In this document: positions 1-12,241 of the stretch, in pieces
Layout: each line of letters opens with the position of its first letter
Position numbering within the stretch: the first letter of the stretch is position 1
Assembly (NCBI GenBank): GCA_030765045.1
Contig: CM060964.1
Location: 152,051,205-152,115,204, forward strand
Source: Tenodera sinensis
Taxonomy: Eukaryota > Arthropoda > Insecta > Mantodea > Mantidae
Length of the DNA: 64,000 bases
Direction: 5' to 3'
Notes under the pieces: model-generated
The model's input: only the letters and a program-made list of their open reading frames with translations
Told to the model about the DNA's origin: nothing
The model's database searches: none
Program-made: the position numbers and the translations under genes

Positions 1-1683
1 TTGACATTTGTATCTTCCACAAATAAACATAGTGGCAAAGCTGTGTCAATGGCATAACCTAAAAATTTTGCAAAGGCATGCAACACGAGACAGAAATTAT
101 ATACATAATACACAGATACCCATATCTGTACTGTTCCAAGGAGATATATGCTGCTTGGATGATAAACATGGTCAACAGAAGAGCTTGCACAGTTTCAGAC
201 CAGCATAACCAAACTATCTTTCTCTAAACTTAAGAGTTAAACTTACAATATGTACAGAGTTCCTCAATTTCTCTATTATGAGCTTTTAAAATTGGAAGTA
301 GGTCTCGCTTTTTTAACTAACTCTAAGTTATTACAGAATAAATGTGACCAAAAAGGTTTATTAGTAGTATGCCTAATATCACATTACTTTCAGAATTGCC
401 CATAATTTGAATATTCAGCAGCAAAATTCACTGAAATGCACTCAACGAACACTGTTTGCACCTTGAATGTACTGATACATGGTGTACACATTTCTCCGTA
501 TCTCAGATTGCTGTTGCGATGTCATGATAGCAGGCTATGTGGTGAGAATTCCTCAGCACCTCACCTAGGCTGTTAGAAGAACTAATAAGCACTCACACAA
601 GTATGTCATTTGCTATTCAGGCTAGTAAGCACTTCCATGGAACAGAATTCATGGTTTTCTTAGTGCTTGGGTCATTGTTGATTCCTTTGCCATTTAAATT
701 GTGATATTTGAATTATAAATGAATGTTTTATTAGTCTACAATGCATGCAGCTTGTTCATTGCATTTATGGAAGATATGCCACTGAGCTGCACATAATGAC
801 TAGCTTGCTTATGCACTTGTATCCCTTATGAGATAAACATCCATGTTCTCAGTATTTACCATAAACAGCCAACTATTTTGAATAAATTTGATTTTCATAT
901 TTGGACATTCTTAAACGGCACATGTGTAAGTATTATAGTTTAAATAATTAGGCACACTATAGACTTCAAAATGTATTCTAAGAAAATTTAAATTAAAAAA
1001 GAAAAAGTATGTGGTAGGAACTTTCGGGCTTTGAATTTCATTGCAGACTAGTGTTATCAATCTATTAAATGAAATATGCTAGTTGCATAAAATCTCGTGA
1101 GTAGCTAAAACTTGTGAGGAGTAAAGGGGACATGTTTCAGTTCATAGTATCCTAATCTATGTACTTTTTATCTTGTAAAACCAAGCTCCTGACTCTTTGG
1201 ACAGACTATTTTTGCTTTAATACTTTAAGCTTCCTCTTTTTGCAGGTTTCAAATTCATTATGAAGCTAGCCTCTTCAGCTAGAAATAGCATTGAAAAAGC
1301 CAAGTACAGCAAACTTGCATCAACAGCCTGGTTTGCAGCAGCCATTTTTGAACTAACAATTGTCAAGTGCCTTGATACAAGGGTATGAGGATGTAACACA
1401 GAGTTTAACACTATGTTGAAGCTAACATTTGCAGAATTTCCATTAACTTCAATTTTAAATCACTTCAACACTGTTAGAATTGAACATCCACGGATGAAAC
1501 TGACCCCAAGGCTGTTCAAATTTAATAATACAGGTTTCTTAAATTTTTCAAATTTTGATAGCAGTATAAGTTGACTGCCACTCTTGAAATTTGCTCTTGT
1601 TTAGAAATACATTGAAACAGAAATGAAACAGTTAAGATAAGCTTGTGTTAATTCAATTTTTGCTACCAAGTTATGCACCCTCC
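1..1683. other. AT-rich non-coding DNA, probably intron of the SCAR/WAVE gene
   Basis: I see no coding region, RNA gene or recognisable repeat here. Open frames are short and lack domain signatures. Because the downstream gene at 7020-20624 begins with an internal exon, this stretch is inferred to be intronic. Confidence 0.45.
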
Positions 1684-2217
1684 CATCACGACATGTTGTT
1701 GTTGTTAGCTAATACTGGATTTCTGACAATGAAGTCATTAGTCCTCTTGCTCTCCAATATTTTTCACTGATGGATGGGGCACTAGAAGTGGCTGGGCATA
1801 TTTGAAGGTGGTCTCGATCCATTTCCTCTTGCAGATCACATAGAGGACAGAGTGGTGAAGAATATATCCCAATTCTGTTTAAGTGTTTTACCAGACAATC
1901 ATGTCCTGTAATCAACCTGAAGGTTGCAACTGCTGTTTTTCGAGGATACTCAGGAATTACTGTTTGAATGTTTGGTAGTTCCCATATTTTATTCTTTGAT
2001 TTTTCATAGTAATATTTTGCAATAATTTTTTTGAATTCAGAGTTGACTAATCTTTTAGCTGCATAAAATGGTAGATTAACTATAGATTTTTGTACACCGC
2101 TGGTACCCTTTTTTTGCAAGAAAATCAGCTTTCTCATTACCACTCAGTCCACAGTGAGCTGGTATCCATTGGAAGACTAGGTGTTTTTGAACTGCTGTTA
2201 TACTCAATTCATTCTTA

Positions 2218-3099
2218 GGTTTGTCCGCGTCAAAACAAAGCCATGTGACCACTGTACCGTGGCACAACACGGTAGTAATGCGTGCAGAGAAGTAGTCCCA
2301 TATTAATAATCTGAATTTTAGAATGAATTTATCCTTAAATGATATAATATTTCATACAAAGACTTAGGAGGTTAATTAACGCTGATGTAAACTGATAAAC
2401 AGAGCTATAAGTCCCAACATGCAACGCGTGTAGGTTACCTGACATTCGAGTATTTACAGAGTATTGTTTACAGCCAGCAGTTTCTATTTAGGATCATGGC
2501 GAACGGCAGCGGTGAATTTGTTCTTGCGTCTTCGCCGACTTAATATGTAAAGCATAAGGCGGGCAAACCATTGGCTAGTGGTAAAAAAAAAAAAAAAACC
2601 AATGGTGTTGAAAGCATATTATAAGTTCTGTGAGAAATATCCAACTGTTCCCTTCAAAGAAGTAGTGAAATAAACTGAATTCACCGGTGTTTCTAATACC
2701 AGTATAAACAGTGCTCGTAAAGAAAATGCTGAAACGGGAAAAGTGGTTACACCCGGGGAAAAAAGAAAGCGTGTCAATTACGCCATGCGAGAATGTGACG
2801 ATTTTGTTAAAAACGCAATTTGTGTAACTGCACAATTTCTTGTTTAAAAATGAACTGCCAACAATTAAAAATTCTACAATAGGTTTATTTTGTTGTTACT
2901 ATCAATCTTATCGCCTTAAACCTCTAGTTACATGTTATTCACTCTTTAAATTGACGGAACAAGGGATTGGTCCTTTCTATTCCGTATGGCATGCACTCAC
3001 CACGTGGTTGTGCTGTGACAGTATTTCTGGCGCGAATGGCGGAAGGATACATTATAACTGTGCACTGGCCACCTGGGTTCAGTTTCGCGCGGATCAACC
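2218..3099 (+). mobile_element. Non-autonomous DNA transposon, TTA TSD, related to the long-spacer DDE group
   Basis: This 882-bp insertion splits the LINE's RNase H gene. It is flanked by TTA at 2215-2217 and 3100-3102. Its ends are diverged inverted repeats of about 45 bp: the left begins GGTTTGTCCGCG and the reverse complement of the right begins GGTTGATCCGCG. Removing it with one TTA rejoins the RNase H frame exactly. Inside, on the + strand, a broken frame at about 2600-2835 resembles the N-terminal DNA-binding half of the transposase at 47574-49004 (YKFCEKYP, TGVSNTSINSARKE, TPGKKRKRVNY, CDDFV against the equivalent segments of that protein). No catalytic domain remains, so it was mobilised in trans or died early. 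Confidence 0.82.
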
Positions 3100-4329
3100 T
3101 TAGAGTGAATACAGAGTAGATGGGTAAGGATTTTCCAACATTCTATAATTGTTTGGTTTTTTGGTGACAACTTGGAAGTAATTGCTATAATTGCTGCCCT
3201 GGAATCTGAGAATAACTGCTTGCTGAAAATGTGAAATTCCGTACAAAAGATTTTGTAGGGCCATTCGAATTGCTTCAATTTCTCCATGAAAGTTAGTAGT
3301 TCCATAACTTAAAGATTTGTAATAGGAAAAGAGGTGACATGGGACTCCAGCACCTGCTCCATCTTGGTTTGATATCAATGATCCATCAGTATAAATATGG
3401 AGCCATTCATGTTCTGGAAATCTAGTATGGATTGTCTCTAATGCCAATAATTTTAGAACACTAGTTGGAGTATCACTTTTCTTAACTTCTTCTGTCAGGT
3501 GTAAATAATATGTGATGTCTAATGTATGTGTCGGATTGACTTTAGATATGAAGTTTTCCTTTGAATTAGGAAGGTGTACATTCTTCCTGATGTCTTGAAT
3601 TTTGGAAAGAAAGCTCTCCTGAATCTTTAGTGTATGTGTAAAATTTCTCTTGTGCCATGTATTGAATGGGAGTCTGATCAACTTTTAGTGTTGAATAAGA
3701 GCCGCTTTTTGTATTTCATATTCAGTGGGGTATTGGTTGGTTAGTATTTCCATAGCTGCTATTGGTGTGGTTTTGATAGCACCTGTAATTAGTCTCAGAC
3801 TTTGGTTTTGAAAGATTTGAATTTTTTTTTGTGTTTGCTGTTACAAGAACTTGGCTGCAGTAAGTAAATAATGGCTTTATATGTACATTGTATGTTGTGT
3901 TAAGAGTTGCTCTGGAACATCCCCACTTCATTCCTGTTAGACGTTTTAACAGTGAAAGACGCCTTTCTGCTCTTTGTATTACATTTTCTATTTGTTTGGT
4001 CCATGTAAGTTTGGTATGAAATGTAACTCCTAAATACTTTGCTTCCTTTGTTTCTGGTAATTGTTGACCTTCAAAATTTAGTTTTATTCTTAGTGGTTTT
4101 TTTTCTTAGTGAAAAGATTTGGTAGTTTGATTTTGTTGTAGTAACAGTCATTAAATTTTCTTTGGTCCACCTTTGTAAGCTGGTTAAGGATTTCTAGCAT
4201 GGTTGTTTCTAGTTCTGTACTTTTGCTTTTTGGTTTTGAAGTCCACATTACTAAGTCATCAGCAAATAGTGCACACTTCACACCTGATTCTTGTATTTGT
4301 TGTGGCAGATCGTTAATAAATATATTAAA

Positions 4330-4461
4330 TATATTAATATATATATATAATATATCTACAACTACAAGTAAGTGATTGTCTACCTGAATATATAAAAGCA
4401 ACTAAAAACCTTCACAATGATCAGGACATCACTATATATAATGCTTCTCCTTTTAACCTTA
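4330..4461. other. 132-bp AT-rich insertion inside the LINE reverse transcriptase
   Basis: It lies between the segments encoding GAVLSTTLFNI and FINDLPQQ, which are contiguous in related reverse transcriptases. It is flanked by ATATTAAA at 4322-4329 and 4462-4469, an apparent 8-bp TSD. The interior is mostly AT-rich with a TATATA run. No terminal inverted repeat was recognised, so the superfamily is open. Confidence 0.55.
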
Positions 4462-7019
4462 ATATTAAAAAGTGTTGTGCTGAGCACTGCGCCTTGTGGT
4501 AAGCCACGGTGTACTTGTTTGTATTTAGATATATTTCTTCCATATCTGGTTGCAATAAAGCGTTGTGTTAGGAAATGACATAGCCATGAAAACATTGGAC
4601 CTTGTATCCCTATTTTTTTTACTTTCTTTAGTAGTTTTGTTCTGCATATAGAATCATATGCACTTTGAAAATCAATAAAAACTGATAAATTATCTTCTTT
4701 TCTATTGAAGGAGTCTTTTGATTTCTTGACTGAGAAGTAAGACTTGTTCATTTGTGGAACTCTCTGAATCCAGCTTGACATGGGGAAATTAAATTTTGTG
4801 ATTCTAGAAACCAATTTAACCTGTTTGACACCATTCTTTCCATCACTTTTGCTATTATGCTAGTAAGAGCTATTGGTCTATAATTTTTTATTTCTGGTGC
4901 TGTTTTGTCTTTCTTCAAAAGTGGGACAATTATTGCTTTTCACCATTCAGCAGGTACAGTGGTTTTCCAGGATAGATTGTAGAGTTTCAGTAGTTGTTGT
5001 TTTGCTGTTTTTCCAAGGTTTTTTTATGAACTTTGGATGTATGTGATCTGGTCCAGGAGACTTTTTGTTTTTTAGATTATTTATTGCAATGTTCAGTTCT
5101 TGCATGTTAAAATTTTGAAAAAAGATATTGCACTGAGTGTTAGGATCACATTCTCTTTCTTGTTTCAAATCTTTCTTAAATTCTTTACGTTCCTTTTTAT
5201 TATTTCTTATTACTTTATGTGAATGAGCATAATATTTATTGAATGTTTCGACTATGACTGCATCATTTACTAACATTTTATTGTTGTGTATGATAGGTGT
5301 GCTGTTGTTTTCTTTCCTGTCCTTGACATTTTTTATGAACTTATGAGCTTTGTTACCATCTGTCCTATAATCCATTTTTTCTAAGAAATTATTAAAGTGA
5401 TTCCTTTTAGCAGTATTAATTTCTTTTTTTAGTGAGGCACATTTCTTTCGCCATATTTGTGTATCCAATATGTTTTTTGTTTGTTCAGCTGTATTTCTAG
5501 CAATATCCCTTTGCTTTTTCAGTTCTTCTAACTGGGGGTTCCAAAAGGGTTTGAAATTTTTAATTCTTCCACGAGGAATATGTTTTTTGCGGTTTCTAGG
5601 ATGACTTTACAGAAATTTTTGTTCATATGATCTGGTTGGTCATGTAGCTGTGAGTTTGTTTGTTATTTAAATTTATGTTCTAATTCAGTTTTATATTTGT
5701 TCCAATCTGCTTTTTTGAAGTTCCAATACAGATTCGTAAGACCTTGACTGTTATTTGTATTCTCTAGTTTTATATCAGCAATTACTGCTCTGTGACCAGA
5801 ACTTGGGTCTTCTATAACTTGTTTTTTAATTTTTGTAACAATATCTTTTGTAGCTAACAAGAGGTTTGGGTTACTGCCTGCTCCAGAGTAATGTATGAAG
5901 GTTGTGGGATCTTCTTTACTATAAATCAGTTCAAAAGTTGTGGTATTCAAAAATTCTTCCACTATCTTCCCTGTAGAATCCACTTTTTCATAACCCTATC
6001 TTTTGGAATGGGCATTGAAATCTCCAATTACAGTTGTTTTATTTAATTGGTCAATAAGTTCTGGTTCATTCCTGGGAGGATTGTAAATACTGTATAAATG
6101 TAGATGTGTTTTGTTATCCCAAAAATTTAGCTTTATTAATTCACTTTTATCTGTGTTATCCATTTCTTTAACAATTTCAAAGGAGGATTTAATATCCTTT
6201 TTGACTCCAACTAGTATTCCACTACTTATCTATTTTTGGGTAGTATAGTGTAGTAAAAATCCAGTAAAATTGAAGTATTTAAGTTGGTCATTTGTTAGAT
6301 TTGCTTCTTGTATGACGAAAATATCTATTTTATAGTCAAATACAATTTTATTCAATTCTACTCTTTTTGTTTGTGTGAGACCACCCGCATTCCAAAAAGT
6401 CTGATGTTAGATCTTCTATTAATATAATGTTTTGGTTCTCGAGAAGTAGTCCTGCCCAGAGATCCGAATGGGGGACTATTTTAAGTCCGGAACATTTTAC
6501 CCCTCGAGTCATATTTCGTAATTTGATATTGAAGAGAGCAATAGCAGTAATCGTAACCGTTTTTTAGAGAGCACTATATTTTTATGTTTTGACGGTCACA
6601 TCGCTCTCTCACAACCCCCAGAATGTCTGGAGGACCACACCTGCCGTTGGTTTACGGGTCTCACCGACCTGACCGGGAGAATTATCAAAATAAATTCACC
6701 GACCATATCCTCTGATTACCAATCAGAGGACGTATTACCAATCATCACATCACGACATGTACATCACAGAAAACCTGAAATACCCAGATATTCACAAGGG
6801 TAACTTGTGGTATCAATACATGACAAAAGCAGAATTAAAAAGCCCAAGAAAAAATGTGGCTAGGAAGGATGATGTGAAAAAATGCATTATAAATTGACTC
6901 AACATTTTCAAACTATGTCCCTTCTTAGTTAACATGAGTAGCTTCTTAAATAATTTTCATGAAAAAACCAGAATAAAGGTACAGTCATTTTTAGTTACTT
7001 AGAATTTGTTTGTTTACAG

Positions 7020-7548
7020 TACACCAACAGTCTCGTCAGCAAACAATACGCCCACAAGAGGAAGAAGTATGAGTACAGGCAGAGAAACTCTGCCACCACC
7101 ACCTCCTCCACCTGTTGAAACAGTTGGCTTCACGCCAGCTGCCACTACAGGAATGAATGGACCCTTGCCTCCTCATATGCGAACTCGAAGCCACAGTGGA
7201 AGTCGAGCAGGGAGTCCTCTTCCAACATCTACACATTCTACACCCACGCCTCCATCAAACGCTCTTCAGAGCAGGGATAACACCCCTGAGCCACAACAGC
7301 AGCAGCCACAGCAACCACCCTCTGATCTTCCACCCCCACCCCCTACTCCAGACCAGCAGCACACTGTTCCATCTCCACCTCCCCCCTTGCAATCTTCTTC
7401 TCCAACAGGCAACATACCACCTCCCCCACCTCCTCCACCACCACCTCCCATGACACTTCCTAATGGCCCATTGACTCCAGCTTCTGTGGCACCCACATCG
7501 CCACCACCATTACTGAATGGTGATGTTGGAAAGTCTCCCCTGAAGCAG
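7020..7548 (+). CDS. SCAR: SCAR/WAVE proline-rich internal exon
   Basis: This exon encodes about 176 residues of the polyproline region of a WAVE-family nucleation-promoting factor. WAVE sits in the cytoplasmic WAVE regulatory complex (with Sra1/CYFIP, Nap1, Abi and HSPC300) downstream of Rac and activates Arp2/3 at lamellipodia. The exon follows a good acceptor (TTTGTTTACAG, ending 7019) and ends at CAG|GTGTGT (donor at 7549). It contains proline runs of 5 to 11 residues, a serine/arginine-rich patch (RTRSHSGSRAGSP) and a glutamine stretch, as expected for profilin and SH3-domain binding. The assignment rests on in-phase continuation into the WH2 and acidic exons at 20236 and 20446; alone, a proline-rich exon would not be diagnostic. 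A readthrough frame continues to 7650 but is intronic. Confidence 0.85.
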
Positions 7549-7711
7549 GTGTGTACCTTCAACAGTGGTAAAATACTGTATTTTCTTGACCATGACAATC
7601 TTTACAGTAGTAGTTTAATACTTATTACAAGTAGTATACAATTACTTGTATAATAATTTTAGATGTAAATTAGTTGCTTAGAAATAATTAACAAAAAAGT
7701 TTGTGGACTAA

Positions 7712-8345
7712 TGCTGTGTTATTGGCAATGAAGCCATTAACTCTCTTGCTCAAGGAGGATTAGGATTACCAAAGGTGTCCTCTTGAGCACACTGTAGACG
7801 AACTGATGAAAATTTCCCTGTTTCACTCAGTTGTCTAGCCAACAGGTCAATGATCGAAATGTTACTGTTGCAGTTTTTTTTTTTAACGTCCTCCAACATT
7901 GTGTCATATCGGACGGTGTTACTGTTGCAGATTTGTGTGGATATTCAGATATTATATTTTGATTTTGCATGATATTTTTCCATTTTTTATTTTTTGAATC
8001 TTCAAGAAAATGTTTGTAAGCATATTCTCTAATTTATTCTGAAGTTCTGATTTAATTTTAAATTGCATGGAAGGATAAGTTTAACATTGGATTCTGTTGA
8101 ATGTGGCTTCAATTTTTGGCTAGATAGCAGCTTAACTGTTAATTAGTCTCCAGTGTGATGGTATGCACTGGGACGCTATCCTTTTATTTACTTTAATTAA
8201 ATTATGTATAACTTCACAGCACTTTGTGACACTTTCACTTTTAGATGTTAAATTAAATGTTACTGCTGCTCTTGCTCTTAAATCAGAAAATAAGCTTGCT
8301 CTTGAAAACTGAGAAATCTGATAGAAACCATTTTGTAGTGATGAA
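7712..8345 (-). pseudogene. 5'-truncated LINE 3' end with RNase H remnant
   Basis: Reading leftward, a heavily mutated frame shows RNase H pieces: SLFSDLRA near 8300, a KSESVTKCCEVI block near 8230, a decayed WIPAHC equivalent near 8170, then DSKNKKWKNIM and ISEYPHKSATVTFR near 7930-8010. The order and motifs match the LINE families at 1697-6747 and 29693-30276. The 3' end lies near 7712. A 43-bp SINE stub is inserted at 7874-7916. Confidence 0.7.
7874..7916 (-). mobile_element. 43-bp 5'-truncated SINE stub with a 14-bp TSD
   Basis: Only the last 43 bases of the SINE seen complete at 9075-9333 are present, in reverse orientation: an oligo-T (poly-A of the element) followed by the complement of the CCGATATGGCGCAAAGTTGG-type 3' end. 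Perfect 14-bp TSDs (TGTTACTGTTGCAG) lie at 7860-7873 and 7917-7930, inside an older LINE fragment. It is a clear product of target-primed reverse transcription that aborted almost at once. Confidence 0.85.
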
Positions 8346-8782
8346 CAAATGGTAAATATTCTAATTGTAGTTTATTTCATTCTTAAATCATGTTATGTAA
8401 TGTGGAAAATGTCAAAACACTATTTGCAGTAGTATATACAAATATCAATGATTTTATAAAGCAGTATTTAGAAATATGAGTAACATTTTATAACTAGTAT
8501 GAAGTGTGCATAAATTTCTTGTACTGTATTAGTTTTTCCACTTTCCTTACTATTGTTAATGGGTCTCCTTCCTTTCTGTTCACTGATTCATGTTGGCAGC
8601 TTTCGGTCATATGTAACAGAAAAATATAAAATCAGTATTAATTATCTAGGTAGACACTTGAGTAGTTAAATATGTGGAAGAGATATCACATCATTTGTAT
8701 TTCCTCTGCAGTGGTCAGTGAATTCATCAGCTGAATAAAACTGATGGGTTAGACAGTAATTCTAGATTTCTTTTCTGAATAT

Positions 8783-8784
<2 letters not shown>

Positions 8785-8862
<78 letters not shown>
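8785..8862. repeat. Uninterrupted 78-nt T tract
   Basis: The run is a pure homopolymer of 78 T in the assembly. It could be the poly-A tail of a reverse-oriented retrocopy or an expanded mononucleotide repeat. The flanking bases to the right (8863 onward) show no SINE or gene body I recognise. Homopolymer length may be inexact in the assembly. Confidence 0.9.
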
Positions 8863-9074
8863 CCTGAAATCATATTTTCCAAAACTAGAGGAAGTTGGTA
8901 ATAAGTATAATTCCTATATATTTAAATGATTTCTCCTAAAAACTTGTTTTGTGGAAATTAACTTCCAAGTTGCTTGTATTTCTAATATTGTGAGAATGCA
9001 TTTCTTCATTGAGTGGTAAACTTGCCACCCTCTTAACATAAATCAATATATATATATAGATCAGGCGTGTCAAA

Positions 9075-9333
9075 TGCCTGCCTCGATAGCATGATGGTTA
9101 GCATGTCTGCCTCACGTTCAAAAGGTCACGAGTTCGAATCTCGCTTAGGGTAAGTTATCCGGGTAAGGTTTTTTCCGAGGTTTTCCCTTATCCTGAGAAG
9201 ACGAAAGTCTGGTAGTCTGGTAACTTAAAGCTCCATGGACCTCGGGCTCATTTGAGCATCATTTCACCCGTTTCATTCACTCACCGTCCGATATGGCGCA
9301 AAGTTGGAGGATGTTAATTTAAAAAAAAAAAGG
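9075..9333 (+). mobile_element. Full-length tRNA-derived SINE with an 11-bp TSD
   Basis: The SINE is bounded by perfect 11-bp TSDs (GGCGTGTCAAA) at 9064-9074 and 9334-9344. The head has a pol III A box (TAGCATGATGG, about 9081-9091) and B box (AGTTCGAATCT, about 9127). The body includes GGTTTTTTCCGAGGTTTTCC (about 9160-9179), a central segment that may be shared with the SINE at 50235-50440, and the 3' end (CCGATATGGCGCAAAGTTGG) precedes an A-rich tail. The stub at 7874-7916 belongs to the same family. Confidence 0.9.
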
Positions 9334-9344
9334 GGCGTGTCAAA

Positions 9345-12241
9345 CAGCAGTCATCAGGTGATGACCAAATCGGAAAACGGGAAAAACAAAGCGAAAACTG
9401 GTTCTACTAGCATGTGCTACTGCAGTTGAGGGGTGGACTCCTCTCTTCACACCCTCGGAGTGATGTTCGACAGGCCTGATATTGATGCTAGAGTTAGAAT
9501 GTTTAGTTTTCTCTGCGACTTTCTGTGGTATCCCTACTATTGTTCTGATGGCCTTCTTTTGCAACTAAAATATTATATTACTGTTGACTGAATTTCCCCA
9601 TTGCACAATCCCATAAATTTGAGAGTGGAAGTAGGCAAAGTAACAGGTTCAGAGTACATCTATAGAAACTTTTCTTTAATTGATACAACAGGAAGTTCAT
9701 TTTGCTCAGTTTGTTGGCCAGTTCTTCAATATGATTCTATTGAATTTTATAATGGAGCAAATGGCATGATATCTACAGCATGTGTATGTTAGTATGTTAG
9801 CTTGACTTACATGTTCAGCCATTTTGGAGGCATAAATTTGCAGTTAGTAAAACAAAAAATGAGTACCAATACAAATTGTTCCAAAGATAATTGAAGAATT
9901 TTATGTTCTTATACTGTTAACAAAGAGCCCTTATATTCCAAATTGCAGACCAATGGTGGAATTCTTCTGCGGAGTTTCTGATAGTATGTTCAAATACACA
10001 GCAGTCAGTATAAAGTAACTTGTATACTGTAATTCCCTAGTGCTGTATAGAGCCAGTATATGCTATAAAATTGCCCATGGCTTATAAAGGATATCAGTTA
10101 TTATAGCCCCCATTAATTTGATGCTGACATTGAATGAAAAAGAGTGAAGCTGCATCCCCAAGCTCTCCAGATGTTACATTGCTCTGATAATTTTAGTGAT
10201 GGGCATAGAAATATTGTTTTATGATGGCTCAAAGATTAGACTTTCCTCTTTGGGAATAACGTGGGAGGTTAAATCCCTGGTACCATGCAGTGACTGTTTT
10301 AATTTAGGCAACTATCCCTTTGTTCATTTATGACTGTAGACAGTATATAATTTTTTAATTCTTCATAAAATTTGCCTCGTGCTTCTTGTGTTTGGACCAT
10401 TACATCTCCAGCTTACTAGCAGGGTCTTTCATTGCTTTGGAACACATGCCATAATATTTGATGCTGCAATATTGACAGCAAAGCTTAGTTCTAGTGTTTA
10501 ACTCATATTTCCCTTGCCATAGTGGAATATACTAGAAGCAGCTGTAGATAGGCATATGTCTGGATTCTGTAGGATATAGTTGGAGAAGAGGTGAGGCATC
10601 AAAGAAAATGTAACCCCCGAGATATGAGTTAGGTAATGACTCTGCTAACCATCCCAGAAGGTGTACTGTATTTCTTATAATACAGGTCATATTGCATTTA
10701 TGAATATCATTTTCAAATAGCATACTGTAAGAAATAAACTGAACAGTTTAGGTTGAAAGAAATGTTATGCATGTGGAAAATGCTGAAGGTTAATGCCAAG
10801 GTTACAGTGTATAGATGTATGGGCTACTTTCTGTATGTTTCATTTTACCTTGGTAATTTAAGGAATTGACCACCAAGCCTATCAGATTTTTGACATCATT
10901 TGAAGCTTCATAAAGACACTCATTTTTATGGAAGCTGTTTAGCAGAATTACAATAGAAATTACTGAACTTCCTTTTTTAATTGCTGGTTTGGCAGCTGAA
11001 AGCAGCACAGAAAGGGAAAGATATTGCTTTGCACACCCCTTCCTATTTTGGTGCACTTCACATTATTGCTCGTCCAATATGAAATATGTTGGAAGACATA
11101 ATAATCATATTGTTGATCATCAGACAAATTGGTGAGAAACAAAAGGGTAATTTTACAGGAGAGCAGCTTAAAAATAATTGTGTAAGGAACTGCAACTCAA
11201 ATAAGAAACTGGTATCTCTCTTCAGTCTTTTACACTGATCAAAAGTGCTGACAGATGCTCTTAGCATTGTCTATTAGTAGATCTTGACATTGATATACTT
11301 AGGACCAAAGGGGCCTTAATTGAAGATACATCTGTTTAAAAGATTTCAAATTCCCATATACCACAACCTTAATCCATGCTTAATTACACATTTTTTTTTT
11401 CTTTAGAGTTGTTGGACTTCTATAGATTTTTGTTAATATTTCTTTAAGTTTGTTTGTTTATGGCATAAATGTATTGTTGGACAGCTGGATTGCAGAGAAA
11501 TTAAGTTTTAATTGCCTCACCCCCACTGCCTTTGTAACCTGCGAGATATGTGACAATACATGACAAATGCCATTACACGTGTTTTCAGAGTTTTAGCAAG
11601 AGCCAGGAAACTTCAGCTCCCAGAGAATTCTCCCATAATTCATGCACTATATAAGCAGACTGGCTTGTGCAGTGGGATTATTTGAGAGTAGTCAGCTGTG
11701 ACACAGGGTTTAAATAATCTGGACTTGTCATTTGTCACAGTATTATAATGGGTTATTGTGAAGTTGCTCCACAGCTCTCATGTAACCAAGATTCCCCTAA
11801 CGATGGGAATTCCTGTGGCAGCCCTGCTTGCTGTCACCTACACACACATAAACACTGTCAATACTTGCATCACAAAATCAACTCACCTGATAGCCAAGGA
11901 TTACGTGTGATAAACATGCTAGAAACAATAATAAAATGTCCATAATTTAGAGTGGAACGGGGGAAATTTAGGAGTACCACCATTATCTCTAGTGATAGGC
12001 ACCAGTCCGGTGCGGAGGAAGTTGATGACCCATTATTACGAGAAAATGGAAAATGAAAGTGGACGATTTATTTTTAACTAAGTTCAAAATGAAACCCACA
12101 ATTCTATTATAAACAATTTGATTCCTCAGGTACCTACTTAAAACTTTATTCAAAACTTGTGATTATTTCAGTTGATGGCTGAATAAAGAACACGCAAATA
12201 AAAATTTGGTTACAAATGTAACAAAGTGATACTTTTCTTTC
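9345..12241. other. Intronic sequence without recognised genes
   Basis: Short open frames here have no domain signature and no splice context. 9345-9560 is more GC-rich than its surroundings and may be an unclassified repeat, being the sequence that received the SINE at 9075. I see nothing else in this stretch. Confidence 0.4.

Larger units (their letters stand above)
1709..6420 (-). pseudogene. Broken LINE ORF2: endonuclease, reverse transcriptase, RNase H
   Basis: The protein starts near 6420 with a WNAGGL motif typical of insect LINE endonucleases. It continues with GDFNAH near 6020 and a GSNPNLLLATKDI...SSGHRAV block near 5810-5880. The reverse transcriptase shows a SPGPD motif near 5050, FIDFQSAYDS near 4670, GLPQGAVLS near 4490 and FADDL near 4260. 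RNase H shows YTDGS (about 3400), GEIEAI (about 3280), SDSRAA (about 3200) and, beyond the inserted transposon, WIPAHCG...NEKAD (about 2110-2170), the expected D-E-D-D catalytic set. A cysteine-rich tail (CPLC...DHLQICP, about 1800-1850) and YWRARGLM follow. Several frameshifts and stops make it inactive. Confidence 0.88.
1697..6747 (-). mobile_element. Non-LTR retrotransposon (Ingi/I-like, with RNase H), near full length, with a 13-bp TSD
   Basis: The element reads leftward and is flanked by identical 13-bp copies of CATCACGACATGT at 1684-1696 and 6748-6760, which fixes both ends. Its 3' end carries a short run of CAA units next to the left TSD. In order it holds a 5' leader (about 6747-6420), an apurinic-type endonuclease, a reverse transcriptase and RNase H. 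No ORF1 is visible between leader and endonuclease; that, with the RNase H, points to Ingi-like or I-like clades, though I cannot place it by phylogeny. It is broken by stops and frameshifts, by a DNA transposon at 2218-3099 and by a 132-bp insertion at 4330-4461. Deletion derivatives of the same family lie at 23240-23777 and 46903-47446. Confidence 0.9.

Noticed and set aside
7036..7598. Minus-strand and +2-frame glycine- or leucine/histidine-rich ORFs opposite the proline-rich exon
   Set aside because: They are shadows created by CCN-rich codons of the SCAR/WAVE exon.
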